Assembly (NCBI GenBank): GCA_913055625.1
Contig: CAJXJW010000012.1
Coordinates: 1 to 48,721, forward strand
Source: an uncultured Pseudomonadota bacterium
GTDB taxonomy: Bacteria > Pseudomonadota > Gammaproteobacteria > Steroidobacterales > Woeseiaceae
Direction of reading: 5' to 3'
Length of the DNA stretch: 48,721 bases
Shown here: piece by piece, positions 32,215-40,223 of the stretch
Numbering within the stretch: the first letter of the stretch is position 1
How the letters are laid out: each line of letters begins with the position of its first letter
Made by a program: the position numbers and the translations under genes
Notes under the pieces: generated by a model
What the model was told of the DNA's origin: nothing
Database searches by the model: none
Seen by the model: the letters and a program-made list of their open reading frames with translations, nothing else

Positions 32215-32703
32215 ATGAGCAGAGTGATCAGCACCATCAAGACGTTCGCCCTCTGGGAGCTGCTGCGCGGCCTCGGCGTGACGCTGCGAAACTTTTTCCG
32301 GAAGCCGGTGACGATTCACTACCCGGAGGAGAAGACGCCCCAGTCGCACCGCTTCCGCGGCCTGCACGCACTGCGGCGCTACCCGAACGGGGAGGAGCGC
32401 TGTATCGCGTGCAAATTGTGCGAGGCCGTCTGTCCCGCGCTCGCGATCACGATCGAGTCGGACGTCAGCGAAGACGGCACGCGCCGTACGACGCGCTACG
32501 ACATCGACCTGTTCAAGTGCATCTACTGCGGCTTCTGCGAGGAAGCCTGTCCCGTCGACGCGATCGTCGAGACCCGGATTCACGAATACCACTTCGAGAA
32601 GCCGGGCGAGAACATCATGACGAAGGACAAGCTGCTCGCCGTCGGCGACCGCTACGACGCCATGATCTCGGCCGACAAGGCCGCTGACGCCCCCTATCGC
32701 TGA
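32215..32703 (+). CDS. nuoI: NADH-quinone oxidoreductase subunit I
   Basis: NuoI carries the two [4Fe-4S] clusters N6a and N6b between NuoG and NuoB. The 162-aa protein has Cys63/66/69/73 ([12 protein letters not shown]) and Cys102/105/108/112 ([12 protein letters not shown]). The N-terminal helix ([20 protein letters not shown]) lies along the membrane surface. It is preceded by a 28-bp gap after nuoH, one of the longer gaps in the operon. Confidence 0.97.
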   Translation: MSRVISTIKTFALWELLRGLGVTLRNFFRKPVTIHYPEEKTPQSHRFRGLHALRRYPNGEERCIACKLCEAVCPALAITIESDVSEDGTRRTTRYDIDLFKCIYCGFCEEACPVDAIVETRIHEYHFEKPGENIMTKDKLLAVGDRYDAMISADKAADAPYR

Positions 32704-32718
32704 CGGAACCGGACGACG

Positions 32719-33324
32719 ATGCTGTTTCAATCCATCCTGTTCTACGTGTTTTCGGCGGTGCTGCTCGGCGCGGCGCTTGGCGTCGTCTTCGCGCGCAACA
32801 TGGTGCACTCCGTCATGTTCCTCGTGCTCACGTTCTTCCAGAGCGCCATGCTGTGGCTGCTGATCGAGGCCGAGTTCCTCGCGATCGTCCTGGTGCTGGT
32901 CTACGTCGGCGCCGTCATGGTCCTGTTCCTGTTCGTGATCATGATGCTCGAGGTCAACGTCGAAGCCGTGAAACGCAGCCTCGTACGCTACGCGCCGCTG
33001 GCGGCGGTCATCTCGATCATCATGGCGGTGCAGCTCGTGCAGCTCATCTGGGTGCGCGGCGCCGAGGCGGGCGCCTCGTTCGCGTTCGCGCCGACCCCCG
33101 AGGGCTATGACAACACGAAGGCGCTCGGCGCGGTGCTGTACAAGGAGCACGTGTACGCGTTCGAGATCGCCGCGGTCATCCTGCTGCTGGCGATCGTGGC
33201 GGCGATCACGCTGACGATGCGCCGCCGCCCCGGGCTCAAGGTGCAGGACATCTCGAAGCAGGTCTCCGTACGGGCGAAGGACCGGATTCGGGTGGTGAAG
33301 ATGGACTCGGAGAAGCGCTCGTGA
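32719..33324 (+). CDS. nuoJ: NADH-quinone oxidoreductase subunit J
   Basis: NuoJ is a membrane-arm subunit with five helices, including the pi-bulge-bearing TM3 ([20 protein letters not shown]). The 201-aa protein has a basic C-terminal tail after the last helix. Its end overlaps the nuoK GTG start by four bases (GTGA). Confidence 0.96.
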   Translation: MLFQSILFYVFSAVLLGAALGVVFARNMVHSVMFLVLTFFQSAMLWLLIEAEFLAIVLVLVYVGAVMVLFLFVIMMLEVNVEAVKRSLVRYAPLAAVISIIMAVQLVQLIWVRGAEAGASFAFAPTPEGYDNTKALGAVLYKEHVYAFEIAAVILLLAIVAAITLTMRRRPGLKVQDISKQVSVRAKDRIRVVKMDSEKRS

Positions 33325-33626
33325 TCGGCCTGCAACACTACCTCACGCTGAGCGCGATGCTGTTCGTTCTGAGCATCGCCGGCATAATCATCAACCGGCG
33401 CAACCTGATCCTTCTGCTGATGTGCATCGAGCTGATGCTGCTCGCGGTGAACTTCAACTTCATCGCGTTCTCCCGCTACCTGGGCGACACGCTGGGGCAG
33501 GTGTTCGTGTTCTTTATCCTGACCGTCGCGGCTGCAGAGGCCGCGATCGGCCTGGCGATCCTCGTCGTGCTGTTCCGTAACCGGCGATCGATCAACGTCC
33601 AGGAACTCAACACGATGAAGGGCTGA
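33321..33626 (+). CDS. nuoK: NADH-quinone oxidoreductase subunit K
   Basis: NuoK is the small three-helix membrane subunit (101 aa) related to MrpC. It has the two conserved membrane glutamates, in [20 protein letters not shown] and [14 protein letters not shown], needed for proton transfer. It starts from GTG and is followed by nuoL after five bases. Confidence 0.97.
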   Translation: MIGLQHYLTLSAMLFVLSIAGIIINRRNLILLLMCIELMLLAVNFNFIAFSRYLGDTLGQVFVFFILTVAAAEAAIGLAILVVLFRNRRSINVQELNTMKG

Positions 33627-33631
33627 CCGGC

Positions 33632-35602
33632 ATGTACAGCTACTACCTGGCCATCGTCCTGGCGCCGCTTGCGGCGGCGATCGTCGCGGGCCTGTTCGGC
33701 AAGCAGATCGGGCGGACGGCGGCGCACTCGGTCACGATCCTGGGCGTCGGCATCGCGACCGCGCTGTCGGCGCTGGTTCTCTACCGCTTCGTCTGGGGCG
33801 GTGCCGAGAGCGAGAACATCAGCGTCTACACGTGGGCCGTCACCGACGGCCTGCGCATGGAAGTCGGCTTCCTCGTCGACCGGCTGACGGCGCTGATGAT
33901 GACGGTCGTCACGTTCGTGTCGCTGATGGTGCACGTCTACACGATCGGCTACATGCACGACGACCCGGGCTACCAGCGCTTCTTCAGCTACATCTCGCTG
34001 TTCACGTTCGCGATGCTCATGCTCGTGATGTCGAACAACTTCCTGCAGCTGTTTTTCGGCTGGGAGGCGGTCGGCCTGGTCTCGTACCTGCTGATCGGCT
34101 TCTGGTTCAAGCGCGAGACCGCGATCTTCGCGAACCTGAAGGCGTTCCTGGTGAACCGCGTGGGCGACTTCGGCTTCATCCTTGGTATTGCCGGCATCGT
34201 GCTCTACACGAACTCGCTGGACTACGCGGAGGTGTTCTCGCAGGCCGACGCGATCGCGGCGCAGAGCGTGTCCGTGCTGCCGGGCACGGCCTGGAACGCG
34301 ATGACGCTGATCTGCATCCTGCTGTTCATCGGCGCGATGGGCAAGTCGGCGCAGGCGCCGCTGCACGTGTGGCTGCCGGACTCGATGGAAGGTCCGACGC
34401 CGATCTCCGCGCTGATCCACGCCGCCACGATGGTGACGGCGGGCATTTTCATGGTGGCGCGCATGTCGCCGCTGTACGAACTCAGCGTGCACGCGCTGGG
34501 CACGGTCATGATCATCGGCGCGATCACGGCGTTCTTCATGGGGCTGCTCGGCATCGTGCAGAACGACATCAAGCGCGTGGTGGCGTACTCGACGCTGTCG
34601 CAGCTCGGCTACATGACGGTGGCGCTCGGCGCGTCGGCCTACGGCGCGGCCATCTTCCACCTGATGACGCACGCGTTTTTCAAGGCACTGCTGTTTCTCG
34701 CGGCGGGCTCGGTGATCATCGCGATGCACCACGAGCAGGACATCCGCAAGATGGGCGGCATCCGCAAGTACATGCCGATCACGTACTGGACGTCGCTGAT
34801 CGGCTCGCTGGCGCTGATCGGCTTCCCCGGGACGGCCGGCTTCTTCTCCAAGGACCTGCTGATCGAGGCGGTCGCGGATTCGCACTGGGCGGAGACCGAC
34901 GCGCTCGTCTACTGGATCGCGTACCTGAGCGTGCTGCTCGGCGTGTTCGTCACGGCGCTGTATTCGTTCCGAATGTTCTTCCTCGTGTTCCACGGCGAGG
35001 AGCGCATGGATGCCGAGACGAAGTCGCACCTGCACGAGACACCGTGGGTCGTGACCGTGCCGCTGATCCTGCTGGCCATCCCGTCCGCGGTGATCGGCTG
35101 GGTCACCGTCGGGCCGGTGCTGTTCGACGGCTACTTCGGCGAGGCAATCGTCGTCGACCACGCGCACGACGTGCTCGCGCACCTCGGCGAGCACTGGCAC
35201 GGCGCGCTGAGCCTCGTGACGCACGCGCCGATGACGCCGGTGTTCTGGCTGGCGGCGGCCGGTGTTCTCGTGGCCTGGTTCCTGTACCTGAAGCGGCCGG
35301 AGCTGCCGGGGAAGATCCGGGAGCGCTTCCAGTGGGCGTACAACCTGCTGGATCGCAAGTACTACTTCGACGACCTGTGGATCCGCGGATTCGCCGGTGG
35401 CGGCCGCAAGCTCGGTGCCTTCCTCTGGAAGAAGGGCGACGAGGTCGTCATCGACGGCGTGCTGGTCAACGGCACGGCCAACACGGTCGGCCGGCTCGCC
35501 GGCGTCATGCGCCAGATCCAGACCGGCTACCTGTACACGTATGCCTTCGCAATGATCATCGGACTGACCGCGTTCCTCGGTTGGCTGATCTGGCTGAAGT
35601 AG
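33632..35602 (+). CDS. nuoL: NADH-quinone oxidoreductase subunit L
   Basis: NuoL is the distal antiporter-like proton-pumping subunit, with a long lateral helix at its C-terminus. The 656-aa protein shows the antiporter core: FFGWEAVGLVSYLLIGFW with the key Glu, GAMGKSAQAPLHVWLPDSME with the Lys, and ALIHAATMVTAGIF. The C-terminal extension (about 540-656) carries the amphipathic lateral helix and the last TM. nuoM follows after 13 bases. Confidence 0.97.
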   Translation: MYSYYLAIVLAPLAAAIVAGLFGKQIGRTAAHSVTILGVGIATALSALVLYRFVWGGAESENISVYTWAVTDGLRMEVGFLVDRLTALMMTVVTFVSLMVHVYTIGYMHDDPGYQRFFSYISLFTFAMLMLVMSNNFLQLFFGWEAVGLVSYLLIGFWFKRETAIFANLKAFLVNRVGDFGFILGIAGIVLYTNSLDYAEVFSQADAIAAQSVSVLPGTAWNAMTLICILLFIGAMGKSAQAPLHVWLPDSMEGPTPISALIHAATMVTAGIFMVARMSPLYELSVHALGTVMIIGAITAFFMGLLGIVQNDIKRVVAYSTLSQLGYMTVALGASAYGAAIFHLMTHAFFKALLFLAAGSVIIAMHHEQDIRKMGGIRKYMPITYWTSLIGSLALIGFPGTAGFFSKDLLIEAVADSHWAETDALVYWIAYLSVLLGVFVTALYSFRMFFLVFHGEERMDAETKSHLHETPWVVTVPLILLAIPSAVIGWVTVGPVLFDGYFGEAIVVDHAHDVLAHLGEHWHGALSLVTHAPMTPVFWLAAAGVLVAWFLYLKRPELPGKIRERFQWAYNLLDRKYYFDDLWIRGFAGGGRKLGAFLWKKGDEVVIDGVLVNGTANTVGRLAGVMRQIQTGYLYTYAFAMIIGLTAFLGWLIWLK

Positions 35603-35615
35603 GGCGGGCGCGCAG

Positions 35616-37139
35616 ATGGAATTGACGTCACACTTGCTCAGCATCCTGATCTGGCTGCCCGTGGCCGGCGGCTGCGCACTGCTCGCCATCGGCGATGCCG
35701 GCGACGCGGGTTCGTCGCGCGCCGGCGCCATGCGCGTAACTGCGCTCGCCGTGTCCCTGCTCACGCTGCTGCTGAGCCTCGGCCTGTACACCGGCTTCGA
35801 CGGCACGACCGCGGCGATGCAGTTTGTCGAGCGCGTGCCCTGGATCGAAGCGATCGGCGCGAGCTACTACCTGGGCGTCGACGGTATATCGGTGCCGCTG
35901 ATCCTGCTCACGACGTTCATCACGCCGCTCGTGGTCATCGCCGGCTGGGACACGATCAAGTCGCGACCGGCACAGTACTTCGCGGCATTCCTGATTCTCG
36001 AAGGCCTGATGGTCGGCGTGTTTGCGGCGCTGGACGGCCTGCTGTTCTACGTGTTCTGGGAATTCATGCTGGTGCCGATGTTCCTCATCATCGGCGTCTG
36101 GGGCGGCCAGCGGCGCATTTACGCCACGCTCAAGTTCTTCCTGTACACGTTCCTCGGCTCCGTGCTGATGCTCGTGTCGTTCGTCTACCTGTACCTGCAG
36201 ACCGGCAGCTTCGACCTGCTGGGGTGGATGGACGCGCCGGTGGCGATGCAGGCGCAGAAGTTCATCTTCATCGCGTTCCTGCTCGCCTTCGCGGTCAAGG
36301 TGCCGATGTGGCCGGTGCACACCTGGCTGCCCGACGCGCACGTCGAGGCGCCCACGGGCGGCTCGGTGATCCTGGCGGCGATCATGCTGAAGATGGGCGG
36401 CTACGGCTTCGTCCGCCTGTCGCTGCCGATCGTGCCGGACGCCAGTGGCTATTTCTCGGCACTGATGATCGGCCTGTCGCTGGTTGCCGTCGTCTACATC
36501 GGCTTCGTCGCGCTGATGCAGAAGGACATGAAGAAGCTGATCGCGTACTCGTCGATCGCGCACATGGGCTTCGTCACGCTCGGCTTTTTCCTGCTGTGGC
36601 ACATCAGCGGGGCGACCGGCGCGGTGCTCGGCATGCAGGGCGGCATGGTGCAGATGATCTCGCACGGCCTGATCTCCGGCGCGATGTTCCTGTGCGTCGG
36701 CGTGCTGTACGACCGCGTGCACAGCCGCAAGATCGCCGACTATGGCGGCGTGGCCAACACGATGCCCGCGTTCGCCGCGTTCTTCGTGCTATTCGCGATG
36801 GCGAACGCGGGGCTCCCCGGTACGTCCGGTTTCGTCGGCGAATTCATGGTGATCATGGCGAGCTTCAAGGCGAATTTCTGGATCGCGTTCTTCGCCGCCA
36901 CGACCCTCGTTCTCGGCGCCGCGTACACGTTGTGGATGATCAAGCGCGTCGTCTACGGCGAGGTCGCGAACGAGAATGTCGCGGAGCTCAAGGACATGAA
37001 CCGGCGTGAATGGCTGGTACTCGGCATACTTGCCGTGTCCGTGCTCGTCGTCGGGCTCTGGCCGGCTCCGCTGGTCGAGATGATGGACCCGACGATCCAA
37101 AACCTGATCGAGCGCATCGCGCTGTCGAAGCTCGGATAA
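35616..37139 (+). CDS. nuoM: NADH-quinone oxidoreductase subunit M
   Basis: NuoM is the second antiporter-like proton-pumping subunit. The 507-aa protein has the key Glu in FYVFWEFMLVPMFLIIGVWG, the Lys segment AFAVKVPMWPVHTWLPDAHV and the helix-break region KKLIAYSSIAHMGFVTLGFF. It has about fourteen helices. nuoN follows after six bases. Confidence 0.97.
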   Translation: MELTSHLLSILIWLPVAGGCALLAIGDAGDAGSSRAGAMRVTALAVSLLTLLLSLGLYTGFDGTTAAMQFVERVPWIEAIGASYYLGVDGISVPLILLTTFITPLVVIAGWDTIKSRPAQYFAAFLILEGLMVGVFAALDGLLFYVFWEFMLVPMFLIIGVWGGQRRIYATLKFFLYTFLGSVLMLVSFVYLYLQTGSFDLLGWMDAPVAMQAQKFIFIAFLLAFAVKVPMWPVHTWLPDAHVEAPTGGSVILAAIMLKMGGYGFVRLSLPIVPDASGYFSALMIGLSLVAVVYIGFVALMQKDMKKLIAYSSIAHMGFVTLGFFLLWHISGATGAVLGMQGGMVQMISHGLISGAMFLCVGVLYDRVHSRKIADYGGVANTMPAFAAFFVLFAMANAGLPGTSGFVGEFMVIMASFKANFWIAFFAATTLVLGAAYTLWMIKRVVYGEVANENVAELKDMNRREWLVLGILAVSVLVVGLWPAPLVEMMDPTIQNLIERIALSKLG

Positions 37140-37145
37140 GTCGCC

Positions 37146-38585
37146 ATGGACCTGATGAATTTCGCTGCCGCCGCTCCCGAGATGACCCTGCTGGGGCTGA
37201 TCTGCGTCGTGCTCGTCGCCGACCTGTTCGTGGCGCCGGAGCGCCGCATCGTCACGTTCTGGCTGTCGCTGGTTTCGATCGGCATCACGCTGTGGGCGCT
37301 GGTGTCGACGGTGCCGGTCGGACGCGTCGAGATCTTCTCCGGGAGCTACGTGAGCGACGGCTTGTCCCAGTTGCTGAAGTCGGGCGTGGCGCTGTTCGTC
37401 GCGGCGGCGTTCGTCTACGGGCGCGGCAACCTGGCGGCAAACGACCTGCACAAGGGCGAGTTCTACGTGCTGGGGCTGTTCGGGCTGCTGGGCATGATGA
37501 TCATGATCTCGGCGAACAGCCTGCTGACAATGTACCTGGGCCTCGAGACGCTGGCGCTGGCGCAGTATGCCCTCGTGGCGCTGGATCGCACGGACGTCAA
37601 GTCCGCCGAGTCCGCCATGAAGTACTTCGTGCTCGGCGCGATCGCATCGGGCTGTTTGCTGTACGGCATTTCCTGGGTCTACGGTGCGACCGGGTCGGTC
37701 GAGTTCCCGGCGATCGCGAACGCGATCCTCGACAACCCGGACATCAACGGCCTGCCGCTGTGGTTCGGGCTCGCGTTCCTGATCGTGGGCATCTCCTTCA
37801 AGTTCGGCGGCGTGCCGTTCCACATGTGGGTGCCCGACGTCTACCAGGGTGCGCGCACGCCGGTCACGCTGTACATCGGCACCGCGCCGAAGATCGCGGC
37901 GCTGGCCCTGACGTTGCGGATACTCATCGACGGGCTGGCCGGCCTGCAGGAAGTGTGGGCCGACATGCTCATGATCATCGCCGTGTTGTCGCTGCTGCTC
38001 GGCAATTTCGTCGCGATCGCCCAGACGAACATCAAGCGCATGCTGGCGTACTCGACGATCGCGCACGTCGGGTTCATCCTGCTGGCGGTCTTTACCGGCA
38101 CGCCGGCCGGCATCGCTGCCGCCGTGTTCTACACGCTGACCTACGTCATCTCGGCCGCCGGCGCGTTCGGCATGGTCATCCTGCTGAGCCGGCGAGGGCA
38201 TGACGCCGAGAGCCTGTCCGACTTCAAGGGCCTGAACGCGCGCAGCCCGTGGATGGCGCTGATGATGATGTTCTTCATGTTCAGCATGGCCGGCGTCCCG
38301 CCGTTCGTGGGCTTCTTCGGCAAGCTGAACGCCATCAACGCCGTGCTCGGCGTGGGCGAGGTGGGCCTGGCCGTCATCATGGTCCTCACCTCGGTCGTCG
38401 GCGCCTACTACTACCTCCGGGTCGTCTGGTACATGTACTTCGAGGAGGCACAGGACCAGGCGCTGCTGCAGGCCGACGTCGACACGCGGGTCCTGATGAG
38501 CGTGAACGGCCTCGCCGTGCTGGCCCTCGGCATCCTGCCGGGGTGGCTCTGGACCCTGTGCCTGCAGGTCGCCCAGGGGCAATAG
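37146..38585 (+). CDS. nuoN: NADH-quinone oxidoreductase subunit N
   Basis: NuoN is the third antiporter-like subunit, nearest the peripheral arm. The 479-aa protein has LGLETLALAQYALVALDRTD, GISFKFGGVPFHMWVPDVYQ and KRMLAYSTIAHVGFILLAVF. It is the last gene of the nuo operon, followed by a GC-rich palindrome and then the initiator tRNA. Confidence 0.97.
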   Translation: MDLMNFAAAAPEMTLLGLICVVLVADLFVAPERRIVTFWLSLVSIGITLWALVSTVPVGRVEIFSGSYVSDGLSQLLKSGVALFVAAAFVYGRGNLAANDLHKGEFYVLGLFGLLGMMIMISANSLLTMYLGLETLALAQYALVALDRTDVKSAESAMKYFVLGAIASGCLLYGISWVYGATGSVEFPAIANAILDNPDINGLPLWFGLAFLIVGISFKFGGVPFHMWVPDVYQGARTPVTLYIGTAPKIAALALTLRILIDGLAGLQEVWADMLMIIAVLSLLLGNFVAIAQTNIKRMLAYSTIAHVGFILLAVFTGTPAGIAAAVFYTLTYVISAAGAFGMVILLSRRGHDAESLSDFKGLNARSPWMALMMMFFMFSMAGVPPFVGFFGKLNAINAVLGVGEVGLAVIMVLTSVVGAYYYLRVVWYMYFEEAQDQALLQADVDTRVLMSVNGLAVLALGILPGWLWTLCLQVAQGQ

Positions 38586-38601
38586 GGCGGGCCGGCCCGC
38601 C
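38586..38601 (+). terminator. GC-rich palindrome at the end of the nuo operon
   Basis: GGCGGGCC and GGCCCGCC form a perfect 16-bp palindrome right after the nuoN stop. No T tract follows directly, so it may be a weak terminator or 3'-end stabiliser. Confidence 0.35.
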
Positions 38602-38639
38602 GGCCGCTTGAATCCGTCGATTTCGGACCCAAATAGGGG

Positions 38640-38668
38640 TTGCGATTGCTGTTGCATCCCAGTAGGAT
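38640..38668 (+). promoter_or_regulatory. sigma-70 promoter of the initiator tRNA
   Basis: TTGCGA (38640-38645), 17-bp spacer, TAGGAT (38663-38668), about 14 bases before the tRNA 5' end. Confidence 0.55.
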
Positions 38669-38682
38669 GCGCAGCCTGCCGA

Positions 38683-38759
38683 TGCGGGGTGGAGCAGTCT
38701 GGCAGCTCGTCGGGCTCATAACCCGAAGGTCGCAGGTTCAAATCCTGCCCCCGCTACCA
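38683..38759 (+). tRNA. initiator tRNA-Met (anticodon CAT)
   Basis: The 77-nt tRNA has the initiator hallmarks: three G-C pairs at the base of the anticodon stem (GGG/CCC around CTCATAA, anticodon 38717-38719), D-arm GAGCAGTCTGGCAGCTC, and no Watson-Crick pair at 1-72. Here 1 and 72 read T and T, rather than the usual C and A. The T-arm is GCAGGTTCAAATCCTGC and CCA is encoded. Copies of its 3' end recur downstream (39775-39787, 39929-39949, 40092-40110), marking it as the likely attachment site of the accessory region. Confidence 0.96.
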
Positions 38760-38768
38760 CAAAAGCTG

Positions 38769-38796
38769 AAAACCCGGCCTCGTTGCCGGGTTTTTT
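38769..38796 (+). terminator. Rho-independent terminator of the initiator tRNA
   Basis: AAAACCCGGC (38769-38778), loop CTCGTT, GCCGGGTTTT (38785-38794) and more T. CACAAAA just after CCA can also pair with the following TTTTGTG, the same nested layout as the downstream repeat terminators. Confidence 0.85.
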
Positions 38797-38916
38797 GTGC
38801 CCTTCCGATACCTCAGTAGGTGACCGCCATGGCCCCGAAAGCTGCGGTCGGGCTGGTAGACTTCTGAACGGCAGGAAATGACCCAAAGCGGATATCAACA
38901 AAAGCGAAACTACTGA

Positions 38917-39663
38917 ATGACCGATGCTCAAAAAGTGCCATGGAAGCGCATATCAATTGAAGCAGCTGCGATTGTGGGCAGTATTTTGTTGGCGTTCGCG
39001 ATTGATGCTTGGTGGCAAGAACGTGGTGAGCGAGAGGATTTGCACCAATATTTATCGGCCTTCGAGCAAGAGCTCATTGAGAGCCGTAAGGATATAGAAC
39101 TCGCATTGGAGTTATCCACGGGAGTGCTCAAGAAGACTGACGAAGTCTTCTTGGTTCTGTCTGACTCAGAGCGCAACAGTTTGCCAAGTGAGTTCGCAGA
39201 GACAATCGGGAGTATTTACAAAATCCACAGCCCTAATTTGAATACAGGCGCTTACGAGGACATGGTGAGCTCTGGCAATATGAGGCTTATTGGCAATCGA
39301 ACATTGAGTGATCATATCAAGCAGTACATGCAGAGCGTCTCATCGGTTCGGTCCGTCAATGAAGTACTCTGGGATACGTACTACAACTTACAAGTGCCCT
39401 ATCTGAAGGACCATTTCGTGATTAGCGATTTTGGTTGGGAGTCCGCTGAGGAGATTGAAGATGCGGCTGGTCTCCTGACTATTACACCGAAGGGTCCGTA
39501 CTCAATCGATTTGGATGCGGTCAAGTCACAAGCGTATTGGAATCTACTTTACAGCTGGAAGGAAGCTTATTCCGATCAGGTTCGGCGATTGGTTGTGGCG
39601 AGAGAAGACTGCGATGCAGTCCTTGAGTCGTTGCAACCTGAAATTGAAAGCCTTAGCCATTGA
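38917..39663 (+). CDS. orphan membrane-anchored protein, DUF6090-like architecture
   Basis: A 248-aa protein of unknown function. It has one N-terminal membrane segment (AAAIVGSILLAFAIDAWW, about residues 17-34) followed by a charged helical region (QERGEREDLHQYLSAFEQEL) and a long soluble part. This recalls DUF6090-type proteins, but I cannot confirm family membership. Base composition is clearly lower in GC than the surroundings and codon use is relaxed, pointing to horizontal acquisition. It lies alone between the initiator-tRNA terminator and the first tRNA-end repeat. Confidence 0.75.
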   Translation: MTDAQKVPWKRISIEAAAIVGSILLAFAIDAWWQERGEREDLHQYLSAFEQELIESRKDIELALELSTGVLKKTDEVFLVLSDSERNSLPSEFAETIGSIYKIHSPNLNTGAYEDMVSSGNMRLIGNRTLSDHIKQYMQSVSSVRSVNEVLWDTYYNLQVPYLKDHFVISDFGWESAEEIEDAAGLLTITPKGPYSIDLDAVKSQAYWNLLYSWKEAYSDQVRRLVVAREDCDAVLESLQPEIESLSH

Positions 39664-39774
39664 GATCGATTCAGTCAGGAATTTTGCGGAGTAGGGCGTG
39701 TAGAGCTAGGCAGCTAGCAGTGGGATTTCTAGCACTGCCAACGGCTCAGGGGACGTTGCTAATGGACGAATCGA

Positions 39775-39787
39775 GCCCCCGCTACCA
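39775..39787 (+). repeat. copy 1 of the initiator tRNA 3' end
   Basis: GCCCCCGCTACCA is identical to the last 13 bases of the initiator tRNA. It is immediately followed by a nested hairpin (39785-39828). Confidence 0.8.
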
Positions 39788-39937
39788 AACGAAGAATGGC
39801 CTCCCTTGTGGGGGCCATTTTCGTTTGGAAATGAGCAAGGTTTGAACCTGCACAGCCGCGTAGCGGCGCAGGTTCGTGTCGAGCCCGGCGCAGCCGGGCG
39901 ACATAACTGAGCCCCGCAGGGGCGAAGGCAAATCCTG
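39776..39937 (+). repeat. tandem structured repeat, unit 1 (162 bp)
   Basis: The unit holds, in order: a tRNA-3'-end copy; a terminator-like hairpin; a hairpin with GAACCTGC/GCAGGTTC outer arms (39844-39851/39868-39875) and a GCCGC-GTA-GCGGC tip; GCCCGGC-GCA-GCCGGGC (39883-39899); the linker GACATAACTGAG (39900-39911); and GCCCC-GCA-GGGGC (39911-39923). It then runs into the next tRNA-end copy. It is partly built from initiator-tRNA sequence in both orientations. No credible ORF covers it. Confidence 0.8.
39785..39828 (+). terminator. nested hairpin of repeat unit 1
   Basis: CCAAACGAA (39785-39793) pairs with TTCGTTTGG (39820-39828) and an inner stem AATGGCC/GGCCATT continues it, with one bulged base. 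The outer arm begins in the CC of the CCA end. The T run on the 3' arm is interrupted, so terminator activity is likely but unproven. Confidence 0.5.
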
Positions 39938-39949
39938 CCCCCGCTACCA
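39929..39949 (+). repeat. copy 2 of the initiator tRNA 3' end (21 bp)
   Basis: Twenty-one bases ending CCCCCGCTACCA are identical to the tRNA 3' end, including half of the T-loop and the 3' T-stem strand. It joins repeat units 1 and 2 and is the longest perfect copy. Confidence 0.88.
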
Positions 39950-40097
39950 AACAAGAAAGGGCCCCCTTGCGGGGCCCTTTTTTTGTTTGGAAATGGACAA
40001 GGTTTGAACCTGCGAGGCGGCGTAGCCGGCAGGTTCATTCCGAGGCCGGCGCAGCCGGCCGACATAACTGAGGCGCGCAGCGCCGACGGCTATCCTG
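39938..40097 (+). repeat. tandem structured repeat, unit 2 (160 bp)
   Basis: Same architecture as unit 1: terminator-like hairpin (39947-39990); hairpin with GAACCTGC/GCAGGTTC arms (40006-40013/40029-40036) and a CGGC-GTA-GCCG tip; GGCCGGC-GCA-GCCGGCC (40044-40060); the identical linker GACATAACTGAG (40061-40072); and GGCGC-GCA-GCGCC (40072-40084). Stem bases differ from unit 1 in matched pairs while loops and linker are unchanged. Confidence 0.8.
39947..39990 (+). terminator. nested hairpin/terminator of repeat unit 2
   Basis: CCAAACAA (39947-39954) pairs with TTGTTTGG (39983-39990). The inner stem AAAGGGCCCC/GGGGCCCTTT is followed by a run of T, giving a strong Rho-independent terminator. 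Confidence 0.7.
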
Positions 40098-40110
40098 CCC
40101 CCGCTACCAC
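40092..40110 (+). repeat. copy 3 of the initiator tRNA 3' end (19 bp)
   Basis: Nineteen bases (ATCCTGCCCCCGCTACCAC) match the tRNA 3' end plus the first base beyond CCA, which is C as at the tRNA itself. It closes repeat unit 2, just before the higBA region. Confidence 0.85.
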
Positions 40111-40188
40111 GCAAGCAAGCCGGCCCTATCAAAGATCAACGAGGCACTTTATACCGCGGTTGATCCAGGGAATGGGCAGGGAATATGG

Positions 40189-40217
40189 TTGTTGCGTGGT
40201 GCGCAACACGCTATACT
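40189..40217 (+). promoter_or_regulatory. promoter of higBA
   Basis: TTGTTG (40189-40194), 17-bp spacer, TATACT (40212-40217). The -10 ends six bases before the predicted higB GTG, so transcription may start at or next to the start codon. Confidence 0.55.
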
Positions 40218-40223
40218 TTGTTC

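Noticed and set aside
33476..35806. 776-aa minus-strand reading frame opposite nuoL
   Set aside because: Low-complexity His/Arg/Asp/Glu composition typical of antisense shadows, with no family similarity.
38716..38931. 71-aa minus-strand reading frame ending GAGFEPATFGL
   Set aside because: This is the well-known artefact of translating the reverse complement of a tRNA gene.
39706..40065. 119-aa minus-strand reading frame with internal repeats
   Set aside because: It is the translation of the two structured repeats and tRNA-end copies on the opposite strand; its protein repeats simply mirror the DNA repeats.
39776..40110. Integron attC sites
   Set aside because: The cassette-like layout is suggestive, but the paired RYYYAAC/GTTRRRY core sites are not seen and there is no integron integrase in the window.
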